A stretch of DNA of 64,000 bases from Caballeronia sp. GAFFF1 (lineage in GTDB: Bacteria > Pseudomonadota > Gammaproteobacteria > Burkholderiales > Burkholderiaceae). The translations under genes were made by a program, and so were the position numbers. The notes below the pieces were generated by a model, which made no database searches, was not told where the DNA came from, and was given only the letters and a program-made list of their open reading frames with translations. Below are positions 1-7,271 of this stretch, piece after piece. Within the stretch, counting starts at the first letter, position 1. Every line of letters starts with the position of its first letter. The stretch lies in assembly GCF_023630705.1 (NCBI RefSeq), contig NZ_JALQEM010000019.1, forward strand, positions 62,001-126,000. Reading direction: 5' to 3'.

Positions 1-196
1 AAACTGTTCCATGCGGAATGCAATTTCCGCGCAAGGCATCTAATGCACTTTCAAAGAGTCTATTAATTCCACTTCGCTTTGATAATCTCACCGGAAACGA
101 AAAGCGATCACTCGTTAAAATAGCGGCGGATTAATTATTAAACGACATAATCTGGAGTTTCAAATAAGCGCCGATGATGCAGTGCAAACGCCGCTG
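1..196. other. AT-rich region without a recognised gene
   Basis: I see no credible coding frame here. The first 180 bases are clearly richer in A and T than the rest of the window. They hold a small hairpin (GCGGAA at 13-18 pairing with TTCCGC at 25-30). This may be a promoter or leader region belonging to genes outside the window. Confidence 0.4.
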
Positions 197-230
197 GAAG
201 CCCCGAACGCACCGCGCGCCGGGGGGCTTC
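197..230. terminator. Hairpin, possible terminator
   Basis: GAAGCCCC at 197-204 pairs with GGGGCTTC at 223-230 around an 18-base GC-rich loop. On the plus strand it is followed by GCGTTT rather than a clean T run. It could end transcription from a gene left of the window or from the small minus-strand frame at 256-522. Confidence 0.4.
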
Positions 231-255
231 GCGTTTCGGCCATTTCCGCCATTTG

Positions 256-522
256 CTAGCTGTTTGCGGCGGCGCACGGAAACTGAATTAGACGCCGCGC
301 CTCATGGTTTGCATGTAATCGTCGGGTGAAACCGGCGAGTTTGTCCGAAGGATGAACCTGTTCGAAAGGGATCTGAAGGCAGGCATCGCGCGAGAATTCA
401 TCGGTCAGCTTTTCCGACTGTTTCGCCAGGCGCATTAACGACTTCGCGGACTGTCCTGTTTCACTTTTGACATGTCGCGCGGTAGCGGAGCGAACAAGCG
501 TTTCTCCGCGTGACGCATTCAT
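256..522 (-). CDS. Hypothetical small protein (88 aa)
   Basis: An 88-residue frame starting with ATG, divergent from the lipoprotein gene at 632. The composition is plausible for a soluble protein, with a mix of K, S, T, Q and E rather than the Arg/Ala/Gly-rich look of shadow frames. I recognise no domain. A hairpin lies 26-59 bases past its stop. No strong ribosome-binding site is visible. It may be a lineage-specific gene or a chance frame. Confidence 0.3.
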   Translation of the reverse strand: MNASRGETLVRSATARHVKSETGQSAKSLMRLAKQSEKLTDEFSRDACLQIPFEQVHPSDKLAGFTRRLHANHEARRLIQFPCAAANS

Positions 523-631
523 CCGACGAAGGGCATCCGCGCGTGCGTGTGCGCACGGTCGCGCGTGACCGCGCGCGCCATCGTTGGGCCGACATCGCGC
601 TTGCCGCGCTCATTACCCGAACGTTCGTACC

Positions 632-2587
632 ATGAACCTATATCCGCGTATGCATCGCCTGGCGATAGCGAGCGCCGCCCTTCTGACGATCACCGGCTGC
701 GACAAGGCGGCCTCCGACGAAGCCCCGCCGCGCGAGTTGCCCGCCGTCGCGGTGCAACGCACGGCGTCGGACACGCCCGCGTTCCGCTGCGAGGCGCCTG
801 CATCGCCGGTCAGCGCGACGGCCGCCACCAGCGCGAACGCCGCCATGATCGAAGCCGATACGCCCGGCAGCGACGGCACGCGCATGTTTGCGCTCGACGC
901 GCCGCTGCGCATTGCGATCACGACGCGCGCCCCATCCAATGACACGGTGAACTGGCAGATCCGCGACGCATGGAACACGGTGAAGGCAAGCGGCCGCTTC
1001 GCCGTCGATGCGAGAGCCGCGACGGTCACGCTCACGTGCAGGTCTCGCGCGTCGGGCTACTTCGCGGTGAGCGCATCGCTCGAATCGGGCAAGCAGACGT
1101 TGCCTATGCGCGGGACGCGGCCCGCTGGAATCGCTACGTTCGGCGTGCTGCCGGACGTGTCGCCTGCGCTGCCCGCCGTGACGTTCGCGCATCCAGACGA
1201 GCATCGCTTTGGCGGCCAGGGCGCGGCCTATCTGAAGCCGGGCGAAGGATGCTGCTCGGGCGACGGCTATCGTCCGCTGTATCCGGACCTCGGCCTCGCG
1301 TGGGTCAACGACAACCGCAACTGGTACATGACGGAGGAGAAAGGGCCGGACACGTTCGACGCATCCAAAGACAATCTCGCGCCCTTCTTCAAACCCGGTG
1401 ATCTGCTGCGCCTCATCCAGCTCGACGGCATTCCCGCCTGGGCGAGCCCGACGAAGACGACCACGCACAGCTACGCGCCCGCATCGCTCGATGCCTACCG
1501 CGACTACATGAAGCGCGTCGGCGAAGAATCGAACGCGGTGCAGAAGCGTTGGTTCCCGCGACAGACGCACAACTACTATCAGGTGACGTGGGAGCCGGAC
1601 TACGAAGGCGGCTTGCCGTGGCGCGACTCCGACGCCAATCTCGTCGCGATGTACAAGGCCACGCACGAAGCCATTCACGCGGGCGATCCGAACGCCGTTG
1701 TGATGGGGCTGACGCTTTCGAATCTCGCGTCGAACGCGGCGTGGCTCAGGCGTCTCGCGCCGCTCGGCATCGGCAAGTATCTGGATGGCGTGAGCGCGCA
1801 TGGCTATTACGACGTGGGCACATCGCCGTCGCATCCGCCGGAACGCTTCGATGCGAACCCGGCGACGGCCGCCAAAGCGATGCCCGCCGCCATGCGCGAA
1901 CTGCGCCGCACGATGAGCGAGGTCGTGAAGCCGGGCGCGAAGCTCTTCGTCACGGAAACGGGCGTGAGCTACGACATCGGCAGCAAGTACGGGACGAACA
2001 CGCCGAACTGGAACGTGCTGTACGCGCAAGGCGCGGTGCTCGCGCGCACGCATCTGATGCTGCTCGGCGAAGGCGCGGACGTGAGCTTCGTGTTCTATGC
2101 CGCCGATCCGCCCGAGGTGGGCTACGGCGTGTTCTTCGATCTCGTCACCGCGCAGGGCGGATACGGCCAGAAGCTCATCAGCCCGAAGCCGGCCGCCATG
2201 GCCGTGGCCGCGATGACGCGCATCATCGACGGCACGACGACGCTCGGTTACCTGAACGGCACGCCCAAGAGCGTCTATGCGTATGCCTTCCAGCGGCTCA
2301 ATGGCGGCAAGGTGGTCACGGCGCTCTGGACGCACAGCAACGCCTCGTGGCCCGGCGCGAACGGTTTCGACGCGACGCATGCGGTCGACTACAGTCTCGC
2401 CGTCGATGCGCCGGGTAAGTCGGGAACGGTGACGGTGTTCGACATGATGGGCAACGCATCGACAATGCCGTATAGCGACGGCCGCGTGGCGCTCAAGCTG
2501 ACGGAAGCGCCGGTCTACGTCGTCTCCGCCAACGCCGATGTCATGCGCGCGAACGTCACGAAACCAGTGGGCTATGTCGGCCAATAA
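632..2587 (+). CDS. Lipoprotein, GH39-like (clan GH-A) glycoside hydrolase
   Basis: A 651-residue predicted lipoprotein. I chose the start at 632 because it gives a clean signal peptide ending in the lipobox ITGC, with Cys23 as the lipidated residue; the open frame runs further upstream without such a signal. The catalytic part looks like a (beta/alpha)8 clan GH-A hydrolase: a WEPD motif offers Glu321 as acid/base and a FVTETG motif offers Glu442 as nucleophile. Their 121-residue spacing resembles GH39 enzymes such as PslG. An N-terminal beta-rich segment precedes the barrel and a beta-sandwich probably follows it. It likely cleaves an exopolysaccharide or O-polysaccharide in the periplasm or at the cell surface. 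The substrate is unknown. gmm and galU lie downstream. Confidence 0.7.
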   Translation: MNLYPRMHRLAIASAALLTITGCDKAASDEAPPRELPAVAVQRTASDTPAFRCEAPASPVSATAATSANAAMIEADTPGSDGTRMFALDAPLRIAITTRAPSNDTVNWQIRDAWNTVKASGRFAVDARAATVTLTCRSRASGYFAVSASLESGKQTLPMRGTRPAGIATFGVLPDVSPALPAVTFAHPDEHRFGGQGAAYLKPGEGCCSGDGYRPLYPDLGLAWVNDNRNWYMTEEKGPDTFDASKDNLAPFFKPGDLLRLIQLDGIPAWASPTKTTTHSYAPASLDAYRDYMKRVGEESNAVQKRWFPRQTHNYYQVTWEPDYEGGLPWRDSDANLVAMYKATHEAIHAGDPNAVVMGLTLSNLASNAAWLRRLAPLGIGKYLDGVSAHGYYDVGTSPSHPPERFDANPATAAKAMPAAMRELRRTMSEVVKPGAKLFVTETGVSYDIGSKYGTNTPNWNVLYAQGAVLARTHLMLLGEGADVSFVFYAADPPEVGYGVFFDLVTAQGGYGQKLISPKPAAMAVAAMTRIIDGTTTLGYLNGTPKSVYAYAFQRLNGGKVVTALWTHSNASWPGANGFDATHAVDYSLAVDAPGKSGTVTVFDMMGNASTMPYSDGRVALKLTEAPVYVVSANADVMRANVTKPVGYVGQ

Positions 2588-2596
2588 GTCGATGGC

Positions 2597-2619
2597 ACGA
2601 CTAAGCGATCTTTAGTCGT
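2597..2619 (+). terminator. Possible weak terminator after the lipoprotein gene
   Basis: An 8-bp perfect stem (ACGACTAA with TTAGTCGT) and a 7-base loop start 10 bases after the stop codon and are followed by TTAAT. The stem is AT-rich and the T tract short, so termination may be weak. Confidence 0.4.
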
Positions 2620-2731
2620 TTAATACCAGTGCTGCGGCGGCCTGCGGCATGCACCCGCACGCTACACTGTTCGCGCCGGGCTGACACGGTTCAGCGGGGA
2701 CCGGCAACAACATTCATAACGATTAAAGCAA

Positions 2732-3202
2732 ATGACCAACGCAATGGCGATGTTGAGCGAAGCGGATTTCATGACGGTGGTACGGCTCGCGCCGCTCGTT
2801 TCGATCGATCTGATCGTGACGGACGGCAACCGGCGCGTGCTCGTCGGACAGCGGCGTAACCGGCCCGCGCAGGACACGTGGTTCGTTCCGGGCGGACGGA
2901 TCGCGAAGGACGAATCGCTCGATGCGGCCTTCAGGCGCATCGTGCATAACGAACTGGGTGTCGCGAGCGCGGAGCGATCGTCCGCGCGGTTCTATGGCGT
3001 CTTCGAGCATCGCTACGACGACAATTTCGCGGGAACGCCGGGGTTCGGCACGCATTACATCGTGCTGGCTTACGCAATGAGCTTGAGTGGTTCGGTGCCG
3101 ATCGGACGGTTCGATCAGCATAGCGGCTACGAGTGGCTGCTCGCGGATGAACTGCTGGCACGGGAAGACGTGCACGAAAATACGAAGGCGTATTTTCGGT
3201 AA
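2732..3202 (+). CDS. gmm: GDP-mannose mannosyl hydrolase (Nudix family)
   Basis: A 156-residue Nudix protein closely resembling E. coli Gmm (NudD/WcaH). That enzyme hydrolyses GDP-mannose or GDP-glucose to GDP and the free sugar with inversion. The Nudix box is the altered Gmm type: GGRIAKDE, then RRIVHNELG, lacking the usual REUXEE glutamates. This is normal for the subfamily, whose chemistry is at the sugar carbon. The conserved stretches WFVPGGR, FYGVFEHRYDDNF and VHENTKAYF support the assignment. Translation could also start at Met7 (2750), which matches the E. coli start better. It probably tunes GDP-sugar pools for polysaccharide synthesis. Confidence 0.88.
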   Translation: MTNAMAMLSEADFMTVVRLAPLVSIDLIVTDGNRRVLVGQRRNRPAQDTWFVPGGRIAKDESLDAAFRRIVHNELGVASAERSSARFYGVFEHRYDDNFAGTPGFGTHYIVLAYAMSLSGSVPIGRFDQHSGYEWLLADELLAREDVHENTKAYFR

Positions 3203-3235
3203 CTGCGTGGGGCAACTGCGCGGCAACTGCATAAC

Positions 3236-3266
3236 CGCTTCGAGGCGCGATCAGCGCCTCGAAGCG
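3236..3266. terminator. Bidirectional terminator between gmm and galU
   Basis: A 13-bp perfect inverted repeat (CGCTTCGAGGCGC and its complement, loop GATCA) sits between the convergent gmm and galU stop codons, 13 bases before the galU stop. It lacks a strong T run on either side. Confidence 0.6.
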
Positions 3267-3279
3267 TATTCAACACGAC

Positions 3280-4224
3280 TTAGGCATCGACCGGAAGCTC
3301 GTCTTCGGCATCACCGGATTCGACTTCAAGCGGCTCGATCACCGGCGCCGGCGCCGGTGCGAACTGCGAGCGCAGGTACTCTGAGAATTCGTCGCGCACT
3401 TCAGGGTGGCGCAGCGCGAATTCGACCGTCGCCTTCAGATAGCCGAGTTTGCTGCCGCAATCAAAGCGCTTGCCGCGATACCGGTACGCCAGCACTTGCT
3501 CTTGCGAAAGCAGCGCCTCGATTCCATCGGTCAACTGAATTTCGCCGCCCGCGCCGGGCTTCTGCGAACGCAGGAATTCGAAGATGCGCGGCATCAGCAC
3601 ATAGCGACCGACCACGCCGAAGTTCGACGGCGCGACTTCCGGGTCCGGCTTTTCGACCACGCGCGAGAGCTTGAAGAGGCCGTCGTCCCACGGCTTGCCT
3701 TCGATCACGCCGTACGAGCGCGAATCCTTGCGGTCGATCTCTTCGACGCCGATCACCGACGAATGATAGTGATCGAACACGTCGACCATTTGCGCGAGCA
3801 CGGGCGGCTGGCCGTCGAGCAGGTCGTCCGCCAGCACCACGGCGAACGGCTCGTCGCCGACGAGCTTCTCCGCGCACAGCACCGCGTGGCCCAGGCCGAG
3901 CGCTTCGGCCTGACGCACGTACATGCAGGTCACATGGCTCGGCAAAATGCCGCGCACGAGTTCGAGCAGCTTTTCCTTGCCGCGCGCTTCGAGCTCGGCT
4001 TCGATTTCGTACGACTTGTCGAAGTGATCTTCGATCGCGCGCTTGCTGCGCCCGGTCACAAAGATCATCTCGGTGATACCCGCGGCCATCGCCTCTTCGA
4101 CCGCGTATTGAATCAGTGGCTTGTCCACCACCGGAAGCATTTCCTTCGGGCTCGCCTTGGTTGCGGGAAGGAATCGCGTGCCGAGGCCCGCCACCGGAAA
4201 TACCGCCTTGCGCACTTTTAGCAT
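3280..4224 (-). CDS. galU: UTP-glucose-1-phosphate uridylyltransferase
   Basis: A 314-residue enzyme making UDP-glucose from UTP and glucose-1-phosphate, the precursor for LPS core, O-antigen and exopolysaccharide sugars. The start at 4224 ([13 protein letters not shown]) has a good Shine-Dalgarno AAGGTGAG; the frame stays open upstream but that part does not look like GalU. Visible motifs are [19 protein letters not shown] near residues 13-31, the metal-binding [21 protein letters not shown] and GGEIQLTD. The C-terminus has an acidic tail rich in Pro and Glu. The gene is divergent from the AraC-type regulator at 4507 and close to the O-antigen locus that needs its product. Confidence 0.95.
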   Translation of the reverse strand: MLKVRKAVFPVAGLGTRFLPATKASPKEMLPVVDKPLIQYAVEEAMAAGITEMIFVTGRSKRAIEDHFDKSYEIEAELEARGKEKLLELVRGILPSHVTCMYVRQAEALGLGHAVLCAEKLVGDEPFAVVLADDLLDGQPPVLAQMVDVFDHYHSSVIGVEEIDRKDSRSYGVIEGKPWDDGLFKLSRVVEKPDPEVAPSNFGVVGRYVLMPRIFEFLRSQKPGAGGEIQLTDGIEALLSQEQVLAYRYRGKRFDCGSKLGYLKATVEFALRHPEVRDEFSEYLRSQFAPAPAPVIEPLEVESGDAEDELPVDA

Positions 4225-4506
4225 CGGCTCACCTTGTTGAATTGTTGTACGAGGCAGCGCGACGCCGTGTGAGCATGCGGCCGCCTCTTCGTAGAGTCGC
4301 AATCGCCCGATTTCATCAGACGACACGAGTGGCATCAGCTTATTCGCCCGATATCGAAATCATCTGCCAACACCTCGTCATTTTCAGACTGGCGGCGCGG
4401 CGACTGTTCGCTGCCGCGTATAGTGCGTCGCATGTGTGCTTACTTTTCCCGCTTTCGACGTTCTTTCGCGAACAAAGGGGATGAAAGGGAAAAAGGGAGA
4501 AAGTCG

Positions 4507-5589
4507 ATGATGTACGCCAGTGGTACGGGCAGGCTCGAAGCGGTGCGCTCGCCCGAACGTCATGCGCCGTCCGCCGACACCGCGAAGCGGATCGGCATTC
4601 TGATTTTCGAGGACTTCTCGCTCGTCGAAGTCAGTTCGATCTCCGAGGTCTTCTCGCTCGCGAATGAAGTGCGCCTGCCCGCGGCCGGCGTCGAACGTGG
4701 GGAGCCGCACGCTTTCCCGCAGCGCACGCCGAACTATTCGCTGCAGTTCGTGTCAAGCGTGGGGGGCAGCATTGCAAGCAGCTGCTCGATGCGCATCTGG
4801 ACCGAAAGCATCGAAGCGCGCTGGATGAATGAATGCGATGCGCTTTTCATCGCAGGCGGCGCGGGTGCGCGGCTGGCTCGGCAGGACGCGCTCTTGAGAA
4901 AGCAGTTGGGCCGCGTCGCGCCGAAGATTCCGTTCATCAAGGCCATCGGCGAAGGCGCGCATATTCTCGCGGCGGCGAACTTGACGCTGCAGAACCGGTC
5001 TCTCGATTTCAACGAAGAGCCGGGCGCGCAGGCATTGTCGTCGGCGCTGTCGCCGGCGTTATCGAATGCGCTGTGCATCGCCGAGCAGACGCTCACGCTC
5101 GACGATCCGAAAGGCCCGATCGCCGCGGCGCTCTCGATGGTCAAGCGCGATTACGGCGCGGCCGTGGCGCGCGAAGTATCGGAGCGGTCCATTCCGGGCG
5201 CGTGGCAGAAGCTAGCCATGGTGCTCGACGACAGCGACAGCGTCGGCGTGCGTCAGAAGATCGACGCTGCGGCGCGCTGGATCCGCGAGAACTACGTGAA
5301 GCCGATTTCCATCACGGATGCGGCGCGCGTCGCGGCCATGAGCGAACGCAATTTCCTGCGGCGCTTCAAGGCGCAGATCGGGCTTACGCCGTCGGAATAC
5401 TTGTTGCGGGCGCGTCTGGATGCAAGCTGCATGCTGCTCGCTGCGACGGACTTGCCGGTGGACAAGATCGCGCGGCGCTGCGGCGCGGGCAGCGGCGACG
5501 GCCTCGCGAAGATTTTCCGCAAGCGGCTTTCGATTTCGCCGACCGAATATCGGCTCGCCGGCCGCAGAAAGCAGGCGGACAGTTCATAA
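4507..5589 (+). CDS. GATase1-like AraC-family transcriptional regulator (GlxA/FtrA type)
   Basis: A 360-residue two-domain regulator. The N-terminal domain is a DJ-1/PfpI-like glutamine-amidotransferase fold (RIGILIFEDFSLVEVSS early, ALFIAGGAGAR in the middle). The C-terminal 100 residues carry two AraC helix-turn-helix motifs (ISITDAARVAAMSERNFLRRFKAQIG and the PTEYR end). The usual nucleophilic Cys of the fold is not evident, as in other GlxA-type regulators. The start at 4507 follows GGGAGA; 4510 is also possible. It is divergent from galU and followed by a PAP2 gene and LysR. The ligand and targets are unknown; control of galU or envelope polysaccharide genes is inference. Confidence 0.82.
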   Translation: MMYASGTGRLEAVRSPERHAPSADTAKRIGILIFEDFSLVEVSSISEVFSLANEVRLPAAGVERGEPHAFPQRTPNYSLQFVSSVGGSIASSCSMRIWTESIEARWMNECDALFIAGGAGARLARQDALLRKQLGRVAPKIPFIKAIGEGAHILAAANLTLQNRSLDFNEEPGAQALSSALSPALSNALCIAEQTLTLDDPKGPIAAALSMVKRDYGAAVAREVSERSIPGAWQKLAMVLDDSDSVGVRQKIDAAARWIRENYVKPISITDAARVAAMSERNFLRRFKAQIGLTPSEYLLRARLDASCMLLAATDLPVDKIARRCGAGSGDGLAKIFRKRLSISPTEYRLAGRRKQADSS

Positions 5590-5628
5590 CAACATCGTCA
5601 CATCGACGGATACCTAAGACGGATACGT

Positions 5629-6216
5629 ATGCAAGAACGGGTACTGTGGATTTTTTCGAATCTCGGGGATGCGGCGCTTTTACTGCCGCTCGCGTTGGTC
5701 TGCGCGCTCTGGCTGCGCTCGGTGGACATGCGCCTTGCCGTGCGCTGGGCCGTGCTGCTCGGCATCGGCATGGGCCTCGTCGGACTCTCGAAGATTCTCT
5801 ATGCGGGCTGCGGGCTGGAGTTGTCCGCGGTCAATTTCCGCATGATCAGCGGGCACACCATGCTCGCCGCCTCCATCTATACAGTCGCGGGCGGACTGCT
5901 CGCGGGCAGCCTCGGCGGCTGGTGGTATCGGCTGGGCGCAGCAGGCGGTCTTGGCCTCGCGGCGCTGATCGGCGCGAGCCGCATCATTCAGGACGCGCAT
6001 ACGCCGAGCGAAGTCGTCGTGGGCTGGCTGCTTGGCGCGGCCATCGCGACGATGCTGCTCGTGCGCGTGTTCGAGCAGCCGCGCAAGATGCCGCGCGCCG
6101 TCGTGGCGGGCGTCGGCCTGCTCGCGGTGTCGTCCATCGCTTACGGACATCACGCGCCGTTTCAGCGGCTGATCGAGCATTACTCGTGGTGGCTGTGCAA
6201 GGGGCTCGGCCTCTGA
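5629..6216 (+). CDS. PAP2-superfamily-like membrane phosphatase, variant active site
   Basis: A 195-residue integral membrane protein with about six hydrophobic segments. Two parts of the PAP2 signature are visible: the SGH motif near residue 75 and SRIIQDAHTPSE near 118, matching SR-x5-H-x3-D but with Glu at the last position. The first motif (K-x6-RP) is not well formed. Members usually dephosphorylate lipid phosphates such as undecaprenyl pyrophosphate or phosphatidate. It lies 39 bases after the AraC-type gene and may share its transcript. An undecaprenyl-carrier role would fit the polysaccharide setting but is unproven. Confidence 0.7.
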   Translation: MQERVLWIFSNLGDAALLLPLALVCALWLRSVDMRLAVRWAVLLGIGMGLVGLSKILYAGCGLELSAVNFRMISGHTMLAASIYTVAGGLLAGSLGGWWYRLGAAGGLGLAALIGASRIIQDAHTPSEVVVGWLLGAAIATMLLVRVFEQPRKMPRAVVAGVGLLAVSSIAYGHHAPFQRLIEHYSWWLCKGLGL

Positions 6217-6309
6217 CTCGGCGCCTCACGCCGTGCGTGGCGCACGGCGAGCGATCCCAAGTATGATCCGGTTGATTACAGGCTCATATTCACGATTCGG
6301 GATCTCGGG

Positions 6310-7233
6310 ATGGACCGCTTCCTTGCAATGAAAGTGTTCGCGCGCGTGGTCGAGGCGGGCAGTTTTTCGAAAGCCGCCGACGCCCTCCGCCTGCCGCCCG
6401 CGAGCGTGTCGAGAACGCTCCAGGCGCTCGAAGCGCATCTCGGCGCGCGCCTGCTCAATCGCACGACGCGCAGCATCAGCATCACCGAAGACGGCGAGGC
6501 TTATTACGAGCGATGCGTGCGCGTGCTCGGCGAAGTCGACGACATGGAGGCGTCGCTCTCGCATTCGAAGCTGAGTCCCAAGGGCAACGTCAAGGTGAGC
6601 CTGCCGCAAGTGATGGCGAAAAACACCATCATTCCCGCGCTGCCGGAGTTCTTCGCGGCGTATCCCGATATCGGCATCGAACTCGTGCTCACGGACCGGC
6701 AGGTGGATCTGGTCGAAGAAGCCGTCGATTGCGTCGTGCGCGTAGGCGCGATCGGCGATGTCGGACTGGTGGCGAAGCGCATCGGCGCTTACACGCAGAT
6801 CACGTGCGCGTCGCCGGGTTATATCGAGCGATTCGGCGAGCCGCAGACGCTCGACGACCTGGACCGGCACCTCGCCGTGGGCTATGTGCTCAACAAGTCC
6901 GGACGCGTGCGCAACTGGGAATTTCTCGTGGACGGCGAAACGCGCGCCGTCGCGCTCAGGTACAAGATTGCCGTCAATGACGCCGATTCGTATATCGCGT
7001 GCGGTCTGTCGGGGCTCGGGCTGATCCAGAGTTCGAGCTACACGCTCGATCCGCATCTGAAAAGCGGCGCGTTGCGTCGCGTGCTCGCGGGCTATCCGGC
7101 GCAACCGCGCGTCGTGTCGGTGCTATATGCGGCGAACCGGCATCAGCCGCGGCGCGTGCGCGTGTTCATCGACTGGGTCGCGGAACTGTACGCGCGCCTG
7201 CCGGCGTTTCAGGAGAGCGAAACACGGTCCTAG
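6310..7233 (+). CDS. LysR-family transcriptional regulator
   Basis: A 307-residue LysR-type regulator. The N-terminal winged helix is typical (MDRFLAMKVFARVVEAGSFS, then ASVSRTLQALEAHLGARLLNR), followed by a substrate-binding domain from about residue 90. It belongs to the large group often called DsdC- or AaeR-like. The stop codon falls inside the first copy of a 9-bp tandem repeat (7225-7260), so several in-frame stops follow each other. No catabolic partner gene is adjacent, so the regulon cannot be inferred. Confidence 0.88.
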   Translation: MDRFLAMKVFARVVEAGSFSKAADALRLPPASVSRTLQALEAHLGARLLNRTTRSISITEDGEAYYERCVRVLGEVDDMEASLSHSKLSPKGNVKVSLPQVMAKNTIIPALPEFFAAYPDIGIELVLTDRQVDLVEEAVDCVVRVGAIGDVGLVAKRIGAYTQITCASPGYIERFGEPQTLDDLDRHLAVGYVLNKSGRVRNWEFLVDGETRAVALRYKIAVNDADSYIACGLSGLGLIQSSSYTLDPHLKSGALRRVLAGYPAQPRVVSVLYAANRHQPRRVRVFIDWVAELYARLPAFQESETRS

Positions 7234-7260
7234 CGGTCCTAGCGGTCCTAGCGGTCCTAG
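7225..7260. repeat. Four tandem copies of CGGTCCTAG
   Basis: Four exact, contiguous 9-bp copies begin in the last codons of the LysR gene and run into the gap before the convergent wbiI stop at 7272. The first copy supplies the LysR stop TAG. Because the unit is a multiple of three, every later copy adds another in-frame TAG. Each unit contains CTAG, a tetranucleotide that is rare in most bacterial genomes. Confidence 0.95.
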
Positions 7261-7271
7261 CCGTCGAACGA

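Noticed and set aside
638..2584. Long minus-strand frame opposite the lipoprotein gene.
   Set aside because: Arg/His-rich composition, no start signal, and the plus strand encodes a clear signal peptide and catalytic motifs.
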